64,000 nt of DNA from the NCBI GenBank assembly GCA_963798505.1, contig CAWCTX010000009.1, forward strand, positions 310,001-374,000, read 5' to 3'. The notes beneath the pieces are model-generated. The model saw only the letters and a list, made by a program, of their open reading frames with translations, made no database searches and was not told the DNA's origin. A program made the translations under genes and the position numbers. The DNA comes from CAVWSM01 sp963798505 (GTDB taxonomy: Bacteria > Actinomycetota > Actinomycetes > Jiangellales > Jiangellaceae). Below, piece by piece: positions 9,022 through 18,682 of this stretch. Position 1 is the stretch's first letter; each line of letters starts with the position of its first letter.

Positions 9022-10324
9022 AGACCTGACCGGTGCCGACCTGGCCGCCGCGCATCGCCGCGGTCACCGACCCGGGCGGCCTGTCCACCCCGGACGCGCT
9101 GGACATGCTGGTCGCCGCCGAGAAGCTGATCGGCTGGGCACACGCGGTGCAGGCCGAGGCCACCCTCGCGCGTCCTCGACCCCTACCGGGCGCCGCTGCC
9201 CGGCTTCGACCCCGTCGTGGAGATCGGCGCCGCGTTGGGCGCCTCGATCCGCACCGGGAACGCCAAGGGCATCTTCGCCTACGGGCTGGCCCGCCTCCCG
9301 GTCGCCCGCGAGTTGCTGCTGTCCGGCCGGATCAGCCTGCCGCGGGTGCGCAAGCTGATCACCGAAACCCAATCCTGTGACGACGCCACCGCTGCCGAGG
9401 TCGACGCCCAACTGTCCCCGCACGCGCACCGGTGGAGCGTCGCCGAACTCGGCCGCCGCGCCGCCCGGCTGATCGGCGAGCTCGACCCCGACGGCGTCCG
9501 CCGCCGCCACGAACGCCAACGCGCCGAACGCTGCGTGCAGTGGGAGCCGTGCGGCGACGGGATGGGCTGGATGAACCTGTACGGGCCGGCCGAGGACCTG
9601 GCCGCCGCCTACACCGCCATCAACGACCAGGCCCTCGCGAAGCGCCGCGCCGGCGACCAGTCTCCGATGGGGGTGTTGCGGTTCGACGCCGCGATCGGCC
9701 TGCTCACCGGCCGCGCCGACAGCACCGAGTCGGCCGGCCGGGCGGTGGTCCGGCTCACGGTGCCGGCCCAGACCCTGCTCGGCCTCTCGGATACCCCCGG
9801 CCACCTCGACGGTGCCGGCCCGGTGCCCGCCCACGTCGCCCGCCGGCTCGCCGCGCAGGCCGAGGTGTGGGAACGGATCCTGACCGACCCGGCCACCGGC
9901 GCCCCCTGCAGCCATGACCGCCGCCGGTATCGGCCCACCGAGGCGATGCGCCAACGCGTCCTCGACCGCGACCGGCACTGCCGCGCGCCCGGCTGTGACG
10001 CGCCGGTGTGGCGCTGCGACGCCGACCACGACACCCCCTGGCCGGCGGGTGTGACCTGTGAGTGCAACCTGACCACCTTCTGCCGCCGCCACCACAACGC
10101 GAAGACCCACGGCGGGTGGACCACCAAGCTCGCCCCGGACGGCACCCTGACCATGACCAGCCCCCTCGGCCGCACCTATCAGACGAAGGTGGAGCCGCTG
10201 CCCGCACGAGCCCGGCTGGCCCGACCAACACGGCCCACCCGATATGTCAGACGACGAGTCCTGGCAGGCCGAGCACCTCCTGCACCTGATCGCCGACCCC
10301 TACCACCTCGACGACGCCGCCTGA
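9014..10324 (+). pseudogene. 13E12-repeat / DUF222 protein with HNH endonuclease domain, copy 1 (three frameshifts)
   Basis: The gene reads through three frames: 9014 (MFEDLTGADLAAA), then IAAVTDPGGLSTPDALDML, then a long stretch from about 9190, and finally HEPGWPDQHGPPD to a TGA at 10322. Each change has the sign of one extra base, near 9049, 9172 and 10204. The protein has the DUF222 N-terminal helical domain and a C-terminal HNH nuclease (CRAPGC, then DADHDTPWPAG, NLTTFCRRHHNAKT). These are recurrent selfish-like or damage-linked genes in actinomycetes; their biological role is unsettled. Either a decayed copy or a poorly sequenced one. Confidence 0.85.
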
Positions 10325-10346
10325 CGCTTGCCGCCCGAGGGGCCGG

Positions 10347-11142
10347 TCAGGCCTCGCCGAGGCCGGTACAGTGCGCGATCGTCGCATCGTCCGCCGCCAC
10401 CCCGTGGCGCGCCTCCGCCTGCCGGACACGATGGATGACTTCGGCAGGTCCGCTCGACGCTAGGACGGCCATGACCTCTGGCCAGTCGGCGAGCCCGAAC
10501 CGGTCCACGATGCGGCTGGCCCCGTTGCTGAGCAGGACGGCACCGGTCAGGTCGGAGATCGGACAGCTTCCGGTGATCGCCTCGTCCGCCGCCCGCGGGT
10601 CGTCCTTGGCCACCCAGAAGCCGCCCGGCTGGTTCCGGTTGGCGCGCAAGTCTCGGAGGAGTCGGTGGTACTCCTCGCTACCCTCAGCGACGGCCTCGAG
10701 CGCGGACTGCGTACGACCGGCTGATGATCACCTCCCGGGGATCGGAGACGACGAGCGGCGCACCGTCTGCTCTGTCGAGCACGAGGACCGAGTCACCGAG
10801 CACCAGGTACTCGATGAGGCCGTCGGACAGGCGCAGGATGGCTACGGTCGCCGACGGACTGATGGGGTCGGCGACGTTGCAGGTGTCCCGGTGAACGTCC
10901 GTCACCTGCTCGATGGCCTCGGCGAGCACGGCCGAAAGGCTGCGGTCCCGCACCAGTGACAAGAGGCCGAGCAGGCTGCCTCCCAGGCGGCTGGCGTACC
11001 AGGCCACGCCGTGCCGGCAGATCGATTCGGCTCCGGGGATGCCGGCGCCGTCGATCAGCACGGCTGCCGTCGGTGCGGCGCCGGTGAAGTCCTCGTTCGC
11101 GCGGCCAGGCCGTGCCGCAACGCTCGTCATCGTCACTTGCAT
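10347..11142 (-). pseudogene. PP2C-like serine/threonine phosphatase domain protein, frameshifted
   Basis: The N-terminal half (ARPGRANEDFTGAAPTAAVLIDGAG) has the PP2C opening with NEDF and DGAG, the metal-binding acidic positions of the fold, and LVLGDSVLVL. After VIISR the frame changes near 10715; the other frame continues RTQSALEAVAEGSEEY and ends with the PP2C-like GAVLLSNGASRIVDRFG and DDATIAHC. One extra base explains it. Small cytosolic phosphatases of this type are common in actinomycetes without known targets. It follows the uncharacterised gene at 11167-11604 by 24 bases, so the two are likely one transcript. Confidence 0.75.
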
Positions 11143-11166
11143 GTGCGGCCGCCGCCCTCCCGCCGA

Positions 11167-11604
11167 TTAGGCCTGGCGCACCCGGCTCAGCCAGCCTCGG
11201 CCGCCAAGCACCTGAGAGGCGCTGACCACGTCCTGGTAGACCACGTCACCGGGAAGGTGGACTCGGAGCGTCGCCGACGGGTGTGTCGGCGGCAGCATGT
11301 TGGCCTTGAGTGTCATGTTGCCGCGGATGACAGCATCGACGAAGGCCAACAGGTGCTCGCGATCGACGTCGAACTCGGCACCCCCTCCAAGGACGACGGT
11401 GTCCGATCCGTTGGCGAACAACTGGACCTCGATCGAGGGATCTCCTGCGATCGTGCACACGACTTCATGGGTCGGCGGGTCATACAGATCCCGGTCGGCG
11501 GCTTCGTCCACCACGCGGATCCCGCGACCATGTTGCTCGGCCACGTTGCGGAGAGCGAGGACGGCGGACTGGGAACGCGCGCTGGCAGCCGGCATGGCCC
11601 GCAT
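11167..11604 (-). CDS. Uncharacterised protein upstream of the PP2C-like gene
   Basis: I do not recognise this protein of about 145 residues. It has no signal peptide or membrane segment. Visible text includes EVVCTIAGDPSIEVQLFANGS and FDVDREHLLAFVDAVIRGN, a mixed beta/alpha pattern suggesting a compact cytosolic domain. ATG at 11604 is preferred because an AGGG lies about 12 bases upstream, but ATG at 11595 is equally possible; the long upstream extension of the frame is shadow of the transglycosylase gene. Its position just before the phosphatase suggests a partner or a substrate-recognition protein (inference only). Confidence 0.6.
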   Translation of the reverse strand: MRAMPAASARSQSAVLALRNVAEQHGRGIRVVDEAADRDLYDPPTHEVVCTIAGDPSIEVQLFANGSDTVVLGGGAEFDVDREHLLAFVDAVIRGNMTLKANMLPPTHPSATLRVHLPGDVVYQDVVSASQVLGGRGWLSRVRQA

Positions 11605-11641
11605 CGTGTCATGAGCCCTGCCCGCATGTCTCACAATCGAC

Positions 11642-12404
11642 TTAGCGGCGGCTCTCGGTGGCGAACGCATCAGCGCGGAGCCGCACCGCCTCCACGTACT
11701 CCTCCGAGTGGTTGTAGGACAAGACCGCGAGGTGCCATGCGTCGCCGCGCGTGAGGTCACCGCCGGATGCACACAGATAGCGGGCCGCCGCAAGCGTGGA
11801 GTCATCGATGGAGTGCGGGTCCGACAGTCCGTCGCCGTCGGCATCGGCACCCCATCGCGACCACGTCGACGGGATGAACTGCATCGGGCCGACGGCTCGG
11901 TCCCACCGCGCGTCGCCGTCGAGGCGACCGTCGTCGGTGTCGCCGATCTGTGCCACACCGGCTGCGCCGTCAAGGGGTACGCCGATGATCGGGCGGTCGG
12001 CCGTGCCGTGGCCCGACTCGATCGCACCCACACCCGCGAGGGTCGGCCAGCTCAGGCGGCAGCCGGGCTGCTCGTCCGCGATCCGCAGTGTCGCGTTGGC
12101 GTACGCCTCGAGCGCACGCCCTGGGATGCCGGTGTTGTCCGCGATGACGACCACCCACCCGGGGTCGACGGAACGTTCCGTGCGCAAGGTGCCGGCCGGT
12201 GGCGTAGCGGGCTGGGCGGGCCCATGCGGCGCGGCCGGGGCAACCGCCTGCGGCTCGGGGACCGGCTCGGCCGCGGCATAGCTCGCGAGCGGGTCGCCGG
12301 TCGGAAGCGACGCAAACCCACACGCCCGTGCCAGCGAGCAAACCGAGTCCCACCATGACCGTCGCCGCCGCCGCCCGCACTCGACCACGGTTCCGGGGCA
12401 GCAT
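11642..12404 (-). pseudogene. Secreted lytic murein transglycosylase (SLT family), frameshifted in the signal region
   Basis: From ATG 12404 the frame encodes a basic N-terminus and a hydrophobic run (AAAATVMVGLGLLAGTGV), then shifts near 12313 at a GGG-TTT run into the main frame (FASLPTGDPLASY onward). The catalytic domain has GVGAIESGHGT with the presumed catalytic Glu, AVGPMQFIPSTW, DADGDGLSDPHSIDD and AARYLCASGGD, the pattern of actinobacterial SLT-2-like transglycosylases that cut peptidoglycan glycan strands. Restored length is about 253 residues. One extra base accounts for the break; the enzyme domain itself is whole. Confidence 0.83.
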
Positions 12405-12457
12405 TGCTTTCCGGCGACCGCCGCGTTACTCCCGTGCTGTCGCTGGGTGAACGACGG

Positions 12458-12940
12458 TCAGAACGCCAGCCGACGCTCGTGCTCAGTAAGGTGCTCGCGC
12501 GGCGGCGGGAACCGGGCAGTGATACCGCTGGGCACGAAGCCGAGCCGCTCGTATAAGCGAATCGCTGACTCATTGGTGTCGACGACCTCGAGCCTGATGG
12601 CCACGAACCCATCTCCCCGTGCAAAGTCAATGGCCACTCTCGCGAGCCGCTCACCGACGCCGCGGCCGCGCGCATCCGGCGAGACCCACATCGAGATGAG
12701 CACCGCCTCGGCGTCGTCGTTGATATCCGGTCCGACACCTACGAGCCCTTCGTCGGCGGACGTGGTGAAGTAGGCCACGCGCGGCACCTGCAACCGGTTA
12801 CGCCAGAAGTCCTCGGGCTGTGCGAGCGACTCCTCGTACGTCGTCCAGAACGCATCAGGAGAATCCTTCAGCGCGTCAAGACGCAACCTACGGAACCGCT
12901 GCCAGTCGCCGGGAAGCAGTCTCTCGATCGTGCTGCTCAT
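12458..12940 (-). CDS. GNAT-family N-acetyltransferase
   Basis: 160 residues with the acetyl-CoA site SPDARGRGVGERLARVAIDFA (motif A, RGRGVG), followed by the beta-bulge/motif B region VDTNESAIRLYERLGFVPSG typical of RimI-like acetyltransferases. The substrate is not predictable; small-molecule or protein N-termini are both usual. Its start overlaps the stop of proC by 4 bases (ATGA), so it is the downstream, coupled gene of a proC operon. Intact. Confidence 0.88.
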   Translation of the reverse strand: MSSTIERLLPGDWQRFRRLRLDALKDSPDAFWTTYEESLAQPEDFWRNRLQVPRVAYFTTSADEGLVGVGPDINDDAEAVLISMWVSPDARGRGVGERLARVAIDFARGDGFVAIRLEVVDTNESAIRLYERLGFVPSGITARFPPPREHLTEHERRLAF

Positions 12941-13746
12941 GACCCCGCTGCGAGCTCGCGAGAGCGGTCACGGGCGGCTTCCAGTGCGATGAGGAACGCG
13001 GCGCGGACCTTGTGATCCTCGAGGTGGCGCAGCGCGGCGGCGGTGGTGCCCGCCGGCGAAGTCACCTGCTCGCGCAGGACCGTCGGGTGCTCGCCGGTCT
13101 CGCGCAGCAGCTTCGCCGACCCGACGAGTGTCTGTACGACGAGCTCAGTGGCGACAGTGCGCGGCAGACCCAGATGCACGCCCGCCTCGATCATGCACTC
13201 GACAACGTAGAACACATACGCGGGACCCGAACCCGAGACCGCCGTGACGGCATCCTGCTGCTTCTCGGGCACGCGCACGACGCGGCCTGTCGAGCGCAGC
13301 AGGGCCTCGGCCTCCTCCAGATGGCTCTCGTCACAGTGCAATCCGGGCGAGATGGCCGCCATGCCTTCGTCGACGAGCGCCGGCGTGTTGGGCATGACGC
13401 GGACTACGGCCACACCGTCGGGTAACCGCGACTCGACGAAACCGGTGGTGATGCCCGCCGCGATGGACACGACCAGCGACGTTGGCGATACGTGCGCGGC
13501 GACCTCGTCGAGCAGGCCGCCGATGTCCTGCGGCTTGACGACGATGACGATCGTGTCGGCGGCCTTGACGGCAGCGACATTGTCGAGGACCTCGACGCCG
13601 TAGCGCTCATGCAGCTCGGCCGCACGGTCGACGCGCCGCTCCGAGATGACGAGGTCGCCGGCCCGCCAGCCGCCGCGCAGCAAGCCGGACAGCAGCGTCT
13701 CACCCATGACCCCGGCACCCAGGATCGCGACAGTTCGAGAAGTCAT
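12937..13746 (-). CDS. proC: Pyrroline-5-carboxylate reductase
   Basis: 269 residues, the normal ProC length. The NAD(P) motif AILGAGVMGETLLSGLL opens the protein, VVKPQD and VVRVMPNTPALVDEG follow, and the C-terminal signature GSGPAYVFYVVECMIEAGVHLGLPR and SPAGTTAAALRHLE close it. It makes proline from pyrroline-5-carboxylate in the cytosol. The open frame continues 90 codons further upstream, but ATG at 13746 gives the family start. Proline dehydrogenase lies immediately upstream on the same strand (22-base gap), so synthesis and breakdown of proline are side by side. Confidence 0.95.
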   Translation of the reverse strand: MTSRTVAILGAGVMGETLLSGLLRGGWRAGDLVISERRVDRAAELHERYGVEVLDNVAAVKAADTIVIVVKPQDIGGLLDEVAAHVSPTSLVVSIAAGITTGFVESRLPDGVAVVRVMPNTPALVDEGMAAISPGLHCDESHLEEAEALLRSTGRVVRVPEKQQDAVTAVSGSGPAYVFYVVECMIEAGVHLGLPRTVATELVVQTLVGSAKLLRETGEHPTVLREQVTSPAGTTAAALRHLEDHKVRAAFLIALEAARDRSRELAAGS

Positions 13747-13768
13747 GTGCGTCACGCAGCTGGCCCTT

Positions 13769-14704
13769 CTATCCCTTCGAGACGAGCGAACGTGCGAACA
13801 GGGCCAGGTTTGCAGGTCGCTCGGCCAGTCGTCGAACGAGATACCCGTACCATTCGTCGCCGTACGGGACGTAGACGCGCACGCGCTCGCCGCTGCGGGC
13901 CAGTCGGCGCTGCTCGTCGGGACGTACGCCATGCAGCATCTGGAACTCGTAGCTGCCCTGATCACGCTCGTACCTCGTGGCGAGCGCGCCGGCGATCTCG
14001 ATGAGCCGCGGGTCATGCGTGGCGATCATCGGGTAGCCCTCGCCGGACAGCAGGATCTTGAGGCACCGGACGTAGGCCTTGTCGACCTCCGCCGGCGTCG
14101 GGCAGGCCACAGTCGACGGCTCGGCGTAGGCGCCCTTGCAGAGCCGCACTCGCGAGCCGGCGTAGGCGAGATCGCGGCAGTCCTGCTCGGTGCGGTACAG
14201 GTAGGCCTGCAGCACCGCCCCGGTCTCTGGGAAATCGCCGCGCAGCTCTCGGAGGATCGCCAGCGTCGAGTCGGTGGTCGTGTGATCCTCCATGTCGAGG
14301 GTGACTGTCGTGCCGACCTCGCGGGCCGCCTCGCAGAGCTGCCGCGCGTTCTCGAGGGCGATCTTGTGACCGTCGACCGGCAGCGCCTGCCCGATGGCGG
14401 ACAGCTTGACCGAGATCTCGGCCCGACCGGTCAGCGCCGCGTCGTCGAGCGCCTTGAGCAACGTGACGTAGGCGGCGGCGGTCGCATCGGCCTGGCTCCG
14501 TTCGAGCGTGTCCTCACCGAGGTGGTCGAGCGTCACGAACAGGCCGTCGTCGACCAGCGTCCGCGTCGCCCGGACCGCATCCTCGGTTTCATCACCGGCC
14601 ACGTACCGCGCGACCATGGCCCGCGTCACGGGCACTCCCTCGGCAAGTCGGCGCAGTTGGTCGTTGTCCGCGGCCGACAGCAGGACCTGCTTGAGAGGGT
14701 TCAT
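13769..14704 (-). CDS. Proline dehydrogenase (monofunctional PRODH)
   Basis: 311 residues, the size of the single-domain actinobacterial/Bacillus type rather than fused PutA. Features: ISVKLSAIGQALP, VTLDMEDHTTTDSTL, the FAD-binding QAYLYRT and RVRLCKGAYAEP, and the C-terminal YVPYGDEWYGYLVRRLAERPAN with the substrate arginines. It oxidises proline to pyrroline-5-carboxylate with FAD. The long open frame upstream is shadow of the ABC permease; ATG at 14704 is the family start. No P5C dehydrogenase gene is adjacent. Confidence 0.94.
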   Translation of the reverse strand: MNPLKQVLLSAADNDQLRRLAEGVPVTRAMVARYVAGDETEDAVRATRTLVDDGLFVTLDHLGEDTLERSQADATAAAYVTLLKALDDAALTGRAEISVKLSAIGQALPVDGHKIALENARQLCEAAREVGTTVTLDMEDHTTTDSTLAILRELRGDFPETGAVLQAYLYRTEQDCRDLAYAGSRVRLCKGAYAEPSTVACPTPAEVDKAYVRCLKILLSGEGYPMIATHDPRLIEIAGALATRYERDQGSYEFQMLHGVRPDEQRRLARSGERVRVYVPYGDEWYGYLVRRLAERPANLALFARSLVSKG

Positions 14705-14727
14705 GGCGCCCAGCGTACGACCGCCGG

Positions 14728-15459
14728 TCAGGGCGTGCGGCGCCGGAGTGTGGCCGCGCCGAGGGTCAGGAAAGCGATGGCGAAGGCGAGCACGACGGCC
14801 AGGTTCTGCCAGTACTCGGCGGTGGCCTCGGCGAACTGCGCGACCTCGAAGACGGCGTCGATGGCGTAGGACAACGGCAGCACATCCGACACCCAGTTGA
14901 GAAGCGTGGGCAGCTCGTCGCGAGGCACGATGATCCCGCACAGCAGCAGCTGCGGTAGCAGGATCGCAGGCAGGAACTGCACAGCCTGGAACTCCGTCGT
15001 CGCGAACGCGCTGACGAACAACCCGAGCGCGGTGCCGAGCAGCGCGTCGAGCACCGCGATGAGGACGACAAGCCAGGCCGAACCGCGCACCTCCATCCCG
15101 TACACACCGAACGACAGGCCGGCAACGAGCAGCGCCTGGACGATCGCGAAACCGCCGAACGCGAGCGCATAGCCGATGATGAAGTCGGCCTTCCCGATGG
15201 GCATCGTCAGCAGCCGCTCCAGCGTGCCGCTGGTGCGCTCGCGCAGTGTCGCCACCGAGGTCACGAGGAACATCACGAGCATCGGGAAGATGCCGAGCAG
15301 GGGCGGACCGTACTGGTCGAGGTCGTGCTGCGGCAGCATCCACGCGAGCAGACCCATCAGGGCCGACGGCACAACGAGCATCAAGGCGACCGTGCGGTGG
15401 TCGTGACGGAGCTGCAGCAGGACCCGCTTGGCGGTGGCCAGGGTGACGCGGAGTGTCAT
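14728..15459 (-). CDS. ABC-2 type exporter permease
   Basis: 243 residues with six hydrophobic segments: first near residue 25 (VALMLVVPSALMGLLAWML), then ERTSGTLERLLTMPIGKADFIIGY, the conserved ABC-2 loop, and the late segment LPAILLPQLLLCGIIVPRDELP that marks this family. It pairs with the ATPase encoded upstream through a 4-base overlap and sits under the TetR regulator at 16235-16846. The substrate is unknown; TetR-controlled pairs of this type usually export toxic hydrophobic compounds. Confidence 0.9.
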   Translation of the reverse strand: MTLRVTLATAKRVLLQLRHDHRTVALMLVVPSALMGLLAWMLPQHDLDQYGPPLLGIFPMLVMFLVTSVATLRERTSGTLERLLTMPIGKADFIIGYALAFGGFAIVQALLVAGLSFGVYGMEVRGSAWLVVLIAVLDALLGTALGLFVSAFATTEFQAVQFLPAILLPQLLLCGIIVPRDELPTLLNWVSDVLPLSYAIDAVFEVAQFAEATAEYWQNLAVVLAFAIAFLTLGAATLRRRTP

Positions 15460-16203
15460 GCCGCCACCCCCTCGGCGAGGCTCAGGAACGCCGCCTCTGC
15501 GCTGTCGGTGCTGGTGCGCGTCAGCAGTGCCGGCAGCGGGTCGTCGGCGAGCAGCCTGCCGTCACGCAGCAGGACGATGCGCTGGCAGCGCTCCGCCTCG
15601 TCCATCACGTGGCTGGAGACGAGCAGGGTCACCCCGGACGTCGGATAGCGAGCGGAACAGCGCCCACAGGTCACGCCGGAGCACCGGGTCGAGACCCACG
15701 GTGGGCTCGTCGAGCAGCAACAGCTGGGGATCGCCGAGCAGCGCGGTGGCGAGCGACACTCGCGACTCCTGACCGCCCGACAGATTGCCGACGAGCTGAT
15801 CAGCCTGCGGGGCAAGGTCGACCTGCCCGATCGCGCGGTCAACGTGCTCTGACGGTGCACCGAGTACGTCGGCGAAGTAGGCCAGGTTCTGCCGGACCGT
15901 CAGGTCTGAGTAGACGCTGGGCGCTTGTGTCACATAGCCGACCTCGCGGCGCAGGCTCGGCGTGCCGGCGGGGCGGCCGAGCACGCTCAGCTCGCCGTTG
16001 ACCTGCTGCTGCACGCCCACGATCGCCCGGATCAGCGTCGACTTGCCGGAGCCGGATGGGCCGAGGAGCCCGGTCAGCGAACCGCGGCGGATGTCGAGGT
16101 CGAGCGCGTCGAGCACCGTCTTGCCGCCGCGCACGACGGAAACTCCCCTGGCGCGGATCGCGACTTCGGTTCCGTCCGGCTCGTCGGACGAATAATTCAT
16201 CAC
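15456..16203 (-). pseudogene. ABC exporter ATPase, frameshifted after Walker B
   Basis: Starts at ATG 16203 and shows Walker A GPSGSGKST, Q-loop YVTQAPSVYSDLTV, signature LSGGQESRVSLATAL and Walker B LLLLDEPTVGLDP. Near 15637, at a CCCCGG run, the frame changes; the second frame supplies the H-switch VTLLVSSHVMDEAERC and the C-terminus ending SLAEGVAA. One extra base restores a protein of about 248 residues. Coupled to the permease downstream (4-base overlap). All nucleotide-site motifs are present once joined, so I suspect sequence error, but this is inference. Confidence 0.85.
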
Positions 16204-16234
16204 GTGTTGAAATCTACTCTTCTCCCCGGCTTCG

Positions 16235-16846
16235 TCAAGCCGTCAGGTAGAGCTGGATCACCGGCCCGACGAGCGCGACGACCTCGTCATCGCTGGCCGA
16301 CGCCAGCGGCTCGATCTTGATGATGTAGCGCATGAGCAGCAGGCCCGCCATTTGCGACGCAGCACAGGTGACGCGCAGCTCGCGATCCGGGAGGTCGAGT
16401 CGCTCGGCCACCCGGGCGACGACCGCACGGCGCAAGAACTGGCGGAACATCGCAGCCGCGGCATCGTGGGTCACCGCCGAGCGGAGCAGCGCCACGAACG
16501 GCGCGCGCGTCAACGGCGGGCCCCAGACCTCAAGCAGCATGCGGACGAGCCGCTCACCGATGTCGCCGTAGTCGCCATCGAGGACGCGCTGCACGATTGC
16601 GGCCGGATCGACCGGAAGCTCCATTGCCGCGGTGAACAACTGCTCCTTCGAGCCGAAGTAGTGGTGCACCAGGGACGGGTCGACCTTGGCATGGGCAGCG
16701 ACTCCGCGAATGGAAGCGCCGTCGAATCCCTTGGCTGCGAACTCCGCCCGCGCCGCCATCAAGATCGCGCCACGGGTGTCCGGCGCGCCCGGCCGTCGCC
16801 CGAGCCGCTTGGGCCGCGTGGCCCGGTCGGCCGACTCGGCAGTCAT
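16235..16846 (-). CDS. TetR-family transcriptional regulator
   Basis: 203 residues. The N-terminal helix-turn-helix reads AARAEFAAKGFDGASIRGVAAHAKVDPSLVHHYFGSKEQLF, the standard TetR wording; the C-terminal ligand domain is alpha-helical (FVALLRSAVTHDAAAAMFRQFL). It precedes the ABC-2 exporter genes by 31 bases on the same strand, so it most likely represses that operon including itself. Its start overlaps the stop of the TIM-barrel isomerase gene by 4 bases, so the transcript may begin further upstream. Confidence 0.93.
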   Translation of the reverse strand: MTAESADRATRPKRLGRRPGAPDTRGAILMAARAEFAAKGFDGASIRGVAAHAKVDPSLVHHYFGSKEQLFTAAMELPVDPAAIVQRVLDGDYGDIGERLVRMLLEVWGPPLTRAPFVALLRSAVTHDAAAAMFRQFLRRAVVARVAERLDLPDRELRVTCAASQMAGLLLMRYIIKIEPLASASDDEVVALVGPVIQLYLTA

Positions 16847-17730
16847 TCCGGCTCAACCCTCTCGGCGGTGCCGTCGGCCGCGACCGCGAACGTGCCGCTC
16901 GGCGGGCGTACGAGGTAGAGCCGGGCAAACGCGAGCGACTCTGCGAGGTCCGCCTCACGCTCCTCCGTGGACCGGACCCGGCGAGTGGTGACCTCGACGG
17001 TCACCGAACCGCGCCACCCGGAGACCGAGAGCCGCTCCAGCAGGTCGGCGCAGGGCTGTGTGCCGCGCCCGGGTACGAGGTGCTCGTCGCGTGCAGTCCC
17101 CGTGCCGTCACCGAGATGGACGTGCACCAGCCGCTCGCCCAGCCGGTCGGCCATCTGCAACGAGTCCGACCCGGAGACGGATGCGTGCGAGAGGTCGAGC
17201 GTGCAATGCGCGTAGTCCTCGTCGGTGGGATCCCAGTCGGGCGCGTAGGCGGCGATCTCACGACCCGCGGCCTTCCATGGGTACATGTTCTCGACGGCGA
17301 TCATGACGCCGGAGTCAGCTTCGAGCCGGCGCACACCGTCGACGAATCCGCGGGCGTAGTCGCGTTGCCAGCGGAACGGCGGATGCACGACGACGACCTC
17401 GGCGCCAAGGTCGCCCGCCATCTCGACCGACCGACGCAGCCGTTCCCACGGGTCGGGCGACCAGACGCGTTGAGTGAGCAGCAGGCACGGGGCGTGGACG
17501 GCGTGCACGGGCATGCCGTGTGACTCCGCCAGCTGCGCAACCTGGGCGGTGTCCTGGCTCACCGGGTCGGTCCACACCATGACCTCGACGCCGTCATAGC
17601 CAAGGTCACGGGCGAAGGCAAAGGCGTCGGCGGTGCTCTGCGGGTAGACCGAGGCGGTGGACAGGCTCACTGTGACGTCGGAGGAGCGCAGGCTCGCAGA
17701 CCTCTGCGTGCGGTCCGGTTCGGCGCTCAC
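16843..17730 (-). CDS. Sugar phosphate isomerase/epimerase (xylose isomerase-like TIM barrel)
   Basis: 295 residues of the AP_endonuc_2/xylose-isomerase-like fold: AFAFARDLGYDGVEVMVW, VHAPCLL, VVVVHPPFRW, IAVENMYP and CTLDLSHASVSGSDSL supply the usual metal-binding Glu/Asp/His positions at strand ends. Its substrate is unknown; these proteins isomerise sugars, inositols or related compounds. GTG at 17730 is chosen as the first plausible start before TVSLSTASVYP, although no strong ribosome site is seen. Similar genes often lie between ppx and proC in actinomycetes. Stop overlaps the TetR start by 4 bases. Confidence 0.85.
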   Translation of the reverse strand: MSAEPDRTQRSASLRSSDVTVSLSTASVYPQSTADAFAFARDLGYDGVEVMVWTDPVSQDTAQVAQLAESHGMPVHAVHAPCLLLTQRVWSPDPWERLRRSVEMAGDLGAEVVVVHPPFRWQRDYARGFVDGVRRLEADSGVMIAVENMYPWKAAGREIAAYAPDWDPTDEDYAHCTLDLSHASVSGSDSLQMADRLGERLVHVHLGDGTGTARDEHLVPGRGTQPCADLLERLSVSGWRGSVTVEVTTRRVRSTEEREADLAESLAFARLYLVRPPSGTFAVAADGTAERVEPE

Positions 17731-17770
17731 GCTGACAGCGTATTGGCCTGCGCCGGGTTGGCTCCCCCGG

Positions 17771-18571
17771 TCAGTAGACCGGCGTGTACTCCCAGTGCCA
17801 AGGCTCTTCGCGTCCGTTGCCGTCGCGGGCCCACTTGGGCAGCTCCCAGCCGTAGCGGGGCGCGTTGGCCCGCATCCACTTGTGCTGCTTGCTGTAGTAG
17901 CTCTCGACCCCACCGTTGAGGTCGACGGCCAGGCCGAACCCGTGCTCGCTCGTGCCCGGACGGGCCGCGAGTCCAGGCTTCTGGCTGCGCAGGATGCGCT
18001 GTTCGCGCAGGCTCCGGTAGGAGTCGCTGATCTCCAACGGCACCCCGAAGCGCTCTTGATAGGCCGCGTTGAGCGCGAGGAACGCCGCAGCCGCGTCGGG
18101 GCGCAGCATCTCGCCGCCGCCAATGGGACACAGGTGCTCGTCGCTGATCTGACCGTTGGCCGGGTCTTCGGCGAGGCTCGCGTCACAGCCCGGCACGGAG
18201 GGGAAGCCGTACGGAGTCGGATCGGGCGGCGGGGGCTTGGGCAGCGAGACGTTGGCGGGGTCCGGGATGTCAGCCAGCGGGACGGCAGCCTTGGCGCGGA
18301 TGACGCTGCGCGACACCACCGCGTTGCTCTGCCGGGACAGTGCGGTCATGTCGAGCGTGACGCGCCCCTCAGTCAGTTGCGTGGCGACCACGTTGGGCCT
18401 GCTGTCGACGACGGCCCCGCCTGCGGCGCCGACGAGGGCAGCCAGACCGACGAGGTTGGGCAGGAGGACGCTGCGGCCGCGGCGCGCGATGACGACGGAG
18501 CGACGTCGCTTTCGCCGGCCGGCCCGCTCCCGGCCCGTGCTGCCGGCGGCATGGCGCGCGGCTCGGGACAC
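17771..18571 (-). CDS. VanY-like D,D-carboxypeptidase (peptidase M15), membrane-anchored
   Basis: 266 residues. A basic N-terminus (GRRKRRRSVVIARRGR) is followed by a hydrophobic segment (VLLPNLVGLAALVGAAGGAVV), so the protein is anchored or secreted. The C-terminal half is a VanY/M15B peptidase: SDSYRSLREQ, then GTSEHGFGLAVDL (zinc SxHxxGxAxD motif) and EEPWHWEY with the third zinc ligand. It should trim D-Ala from peptidoglycan stem peptides. GTG at 18571 is preferred to the ATG 60 bases upstream because AGGAG stands 6 bases before it. Confidence 0.88.
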   Translation of the reverse strand: MSRAARHAAGSTGRERAGRRKRRRSVVIARRGRSVLLPNLVGLAALVGAAGGAVVDSRPNVVATQLTEGRVTLDMTALSRQSNAVVSRSVIRAKAAVPLADIPDPANVSLPKPPPPDPTPYGFPSVPGCDASLAEDPANGQISDEHLCPIGGGEMLRPDAAAAFLALNAAYQERFGVPLEISDSYRSLREQRILRSQKPGLAARPGTSEHGFGLAVDLNGGVESYYSKQHKWMRANAPRYGWELPKWARDGNGREEPWHWEYTPVY

Positions 18572-18682
18572 GGGCGACTCCTGCGGGGGGACGAATCGGG
18601 CAAAGGCTGCTCGACTATATCGGCTCCCCATCGAGCCGACGTCGCGTGACCTTAGCGAGACAATTGCCGCGAAGTCCAGACC

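Noticed and set aside
13769..15343. 524-codon frame for proline dehydrogenase
   Set aside because: The first 213 codons are shadow of the ABC permease; the family start is ATG 14704.
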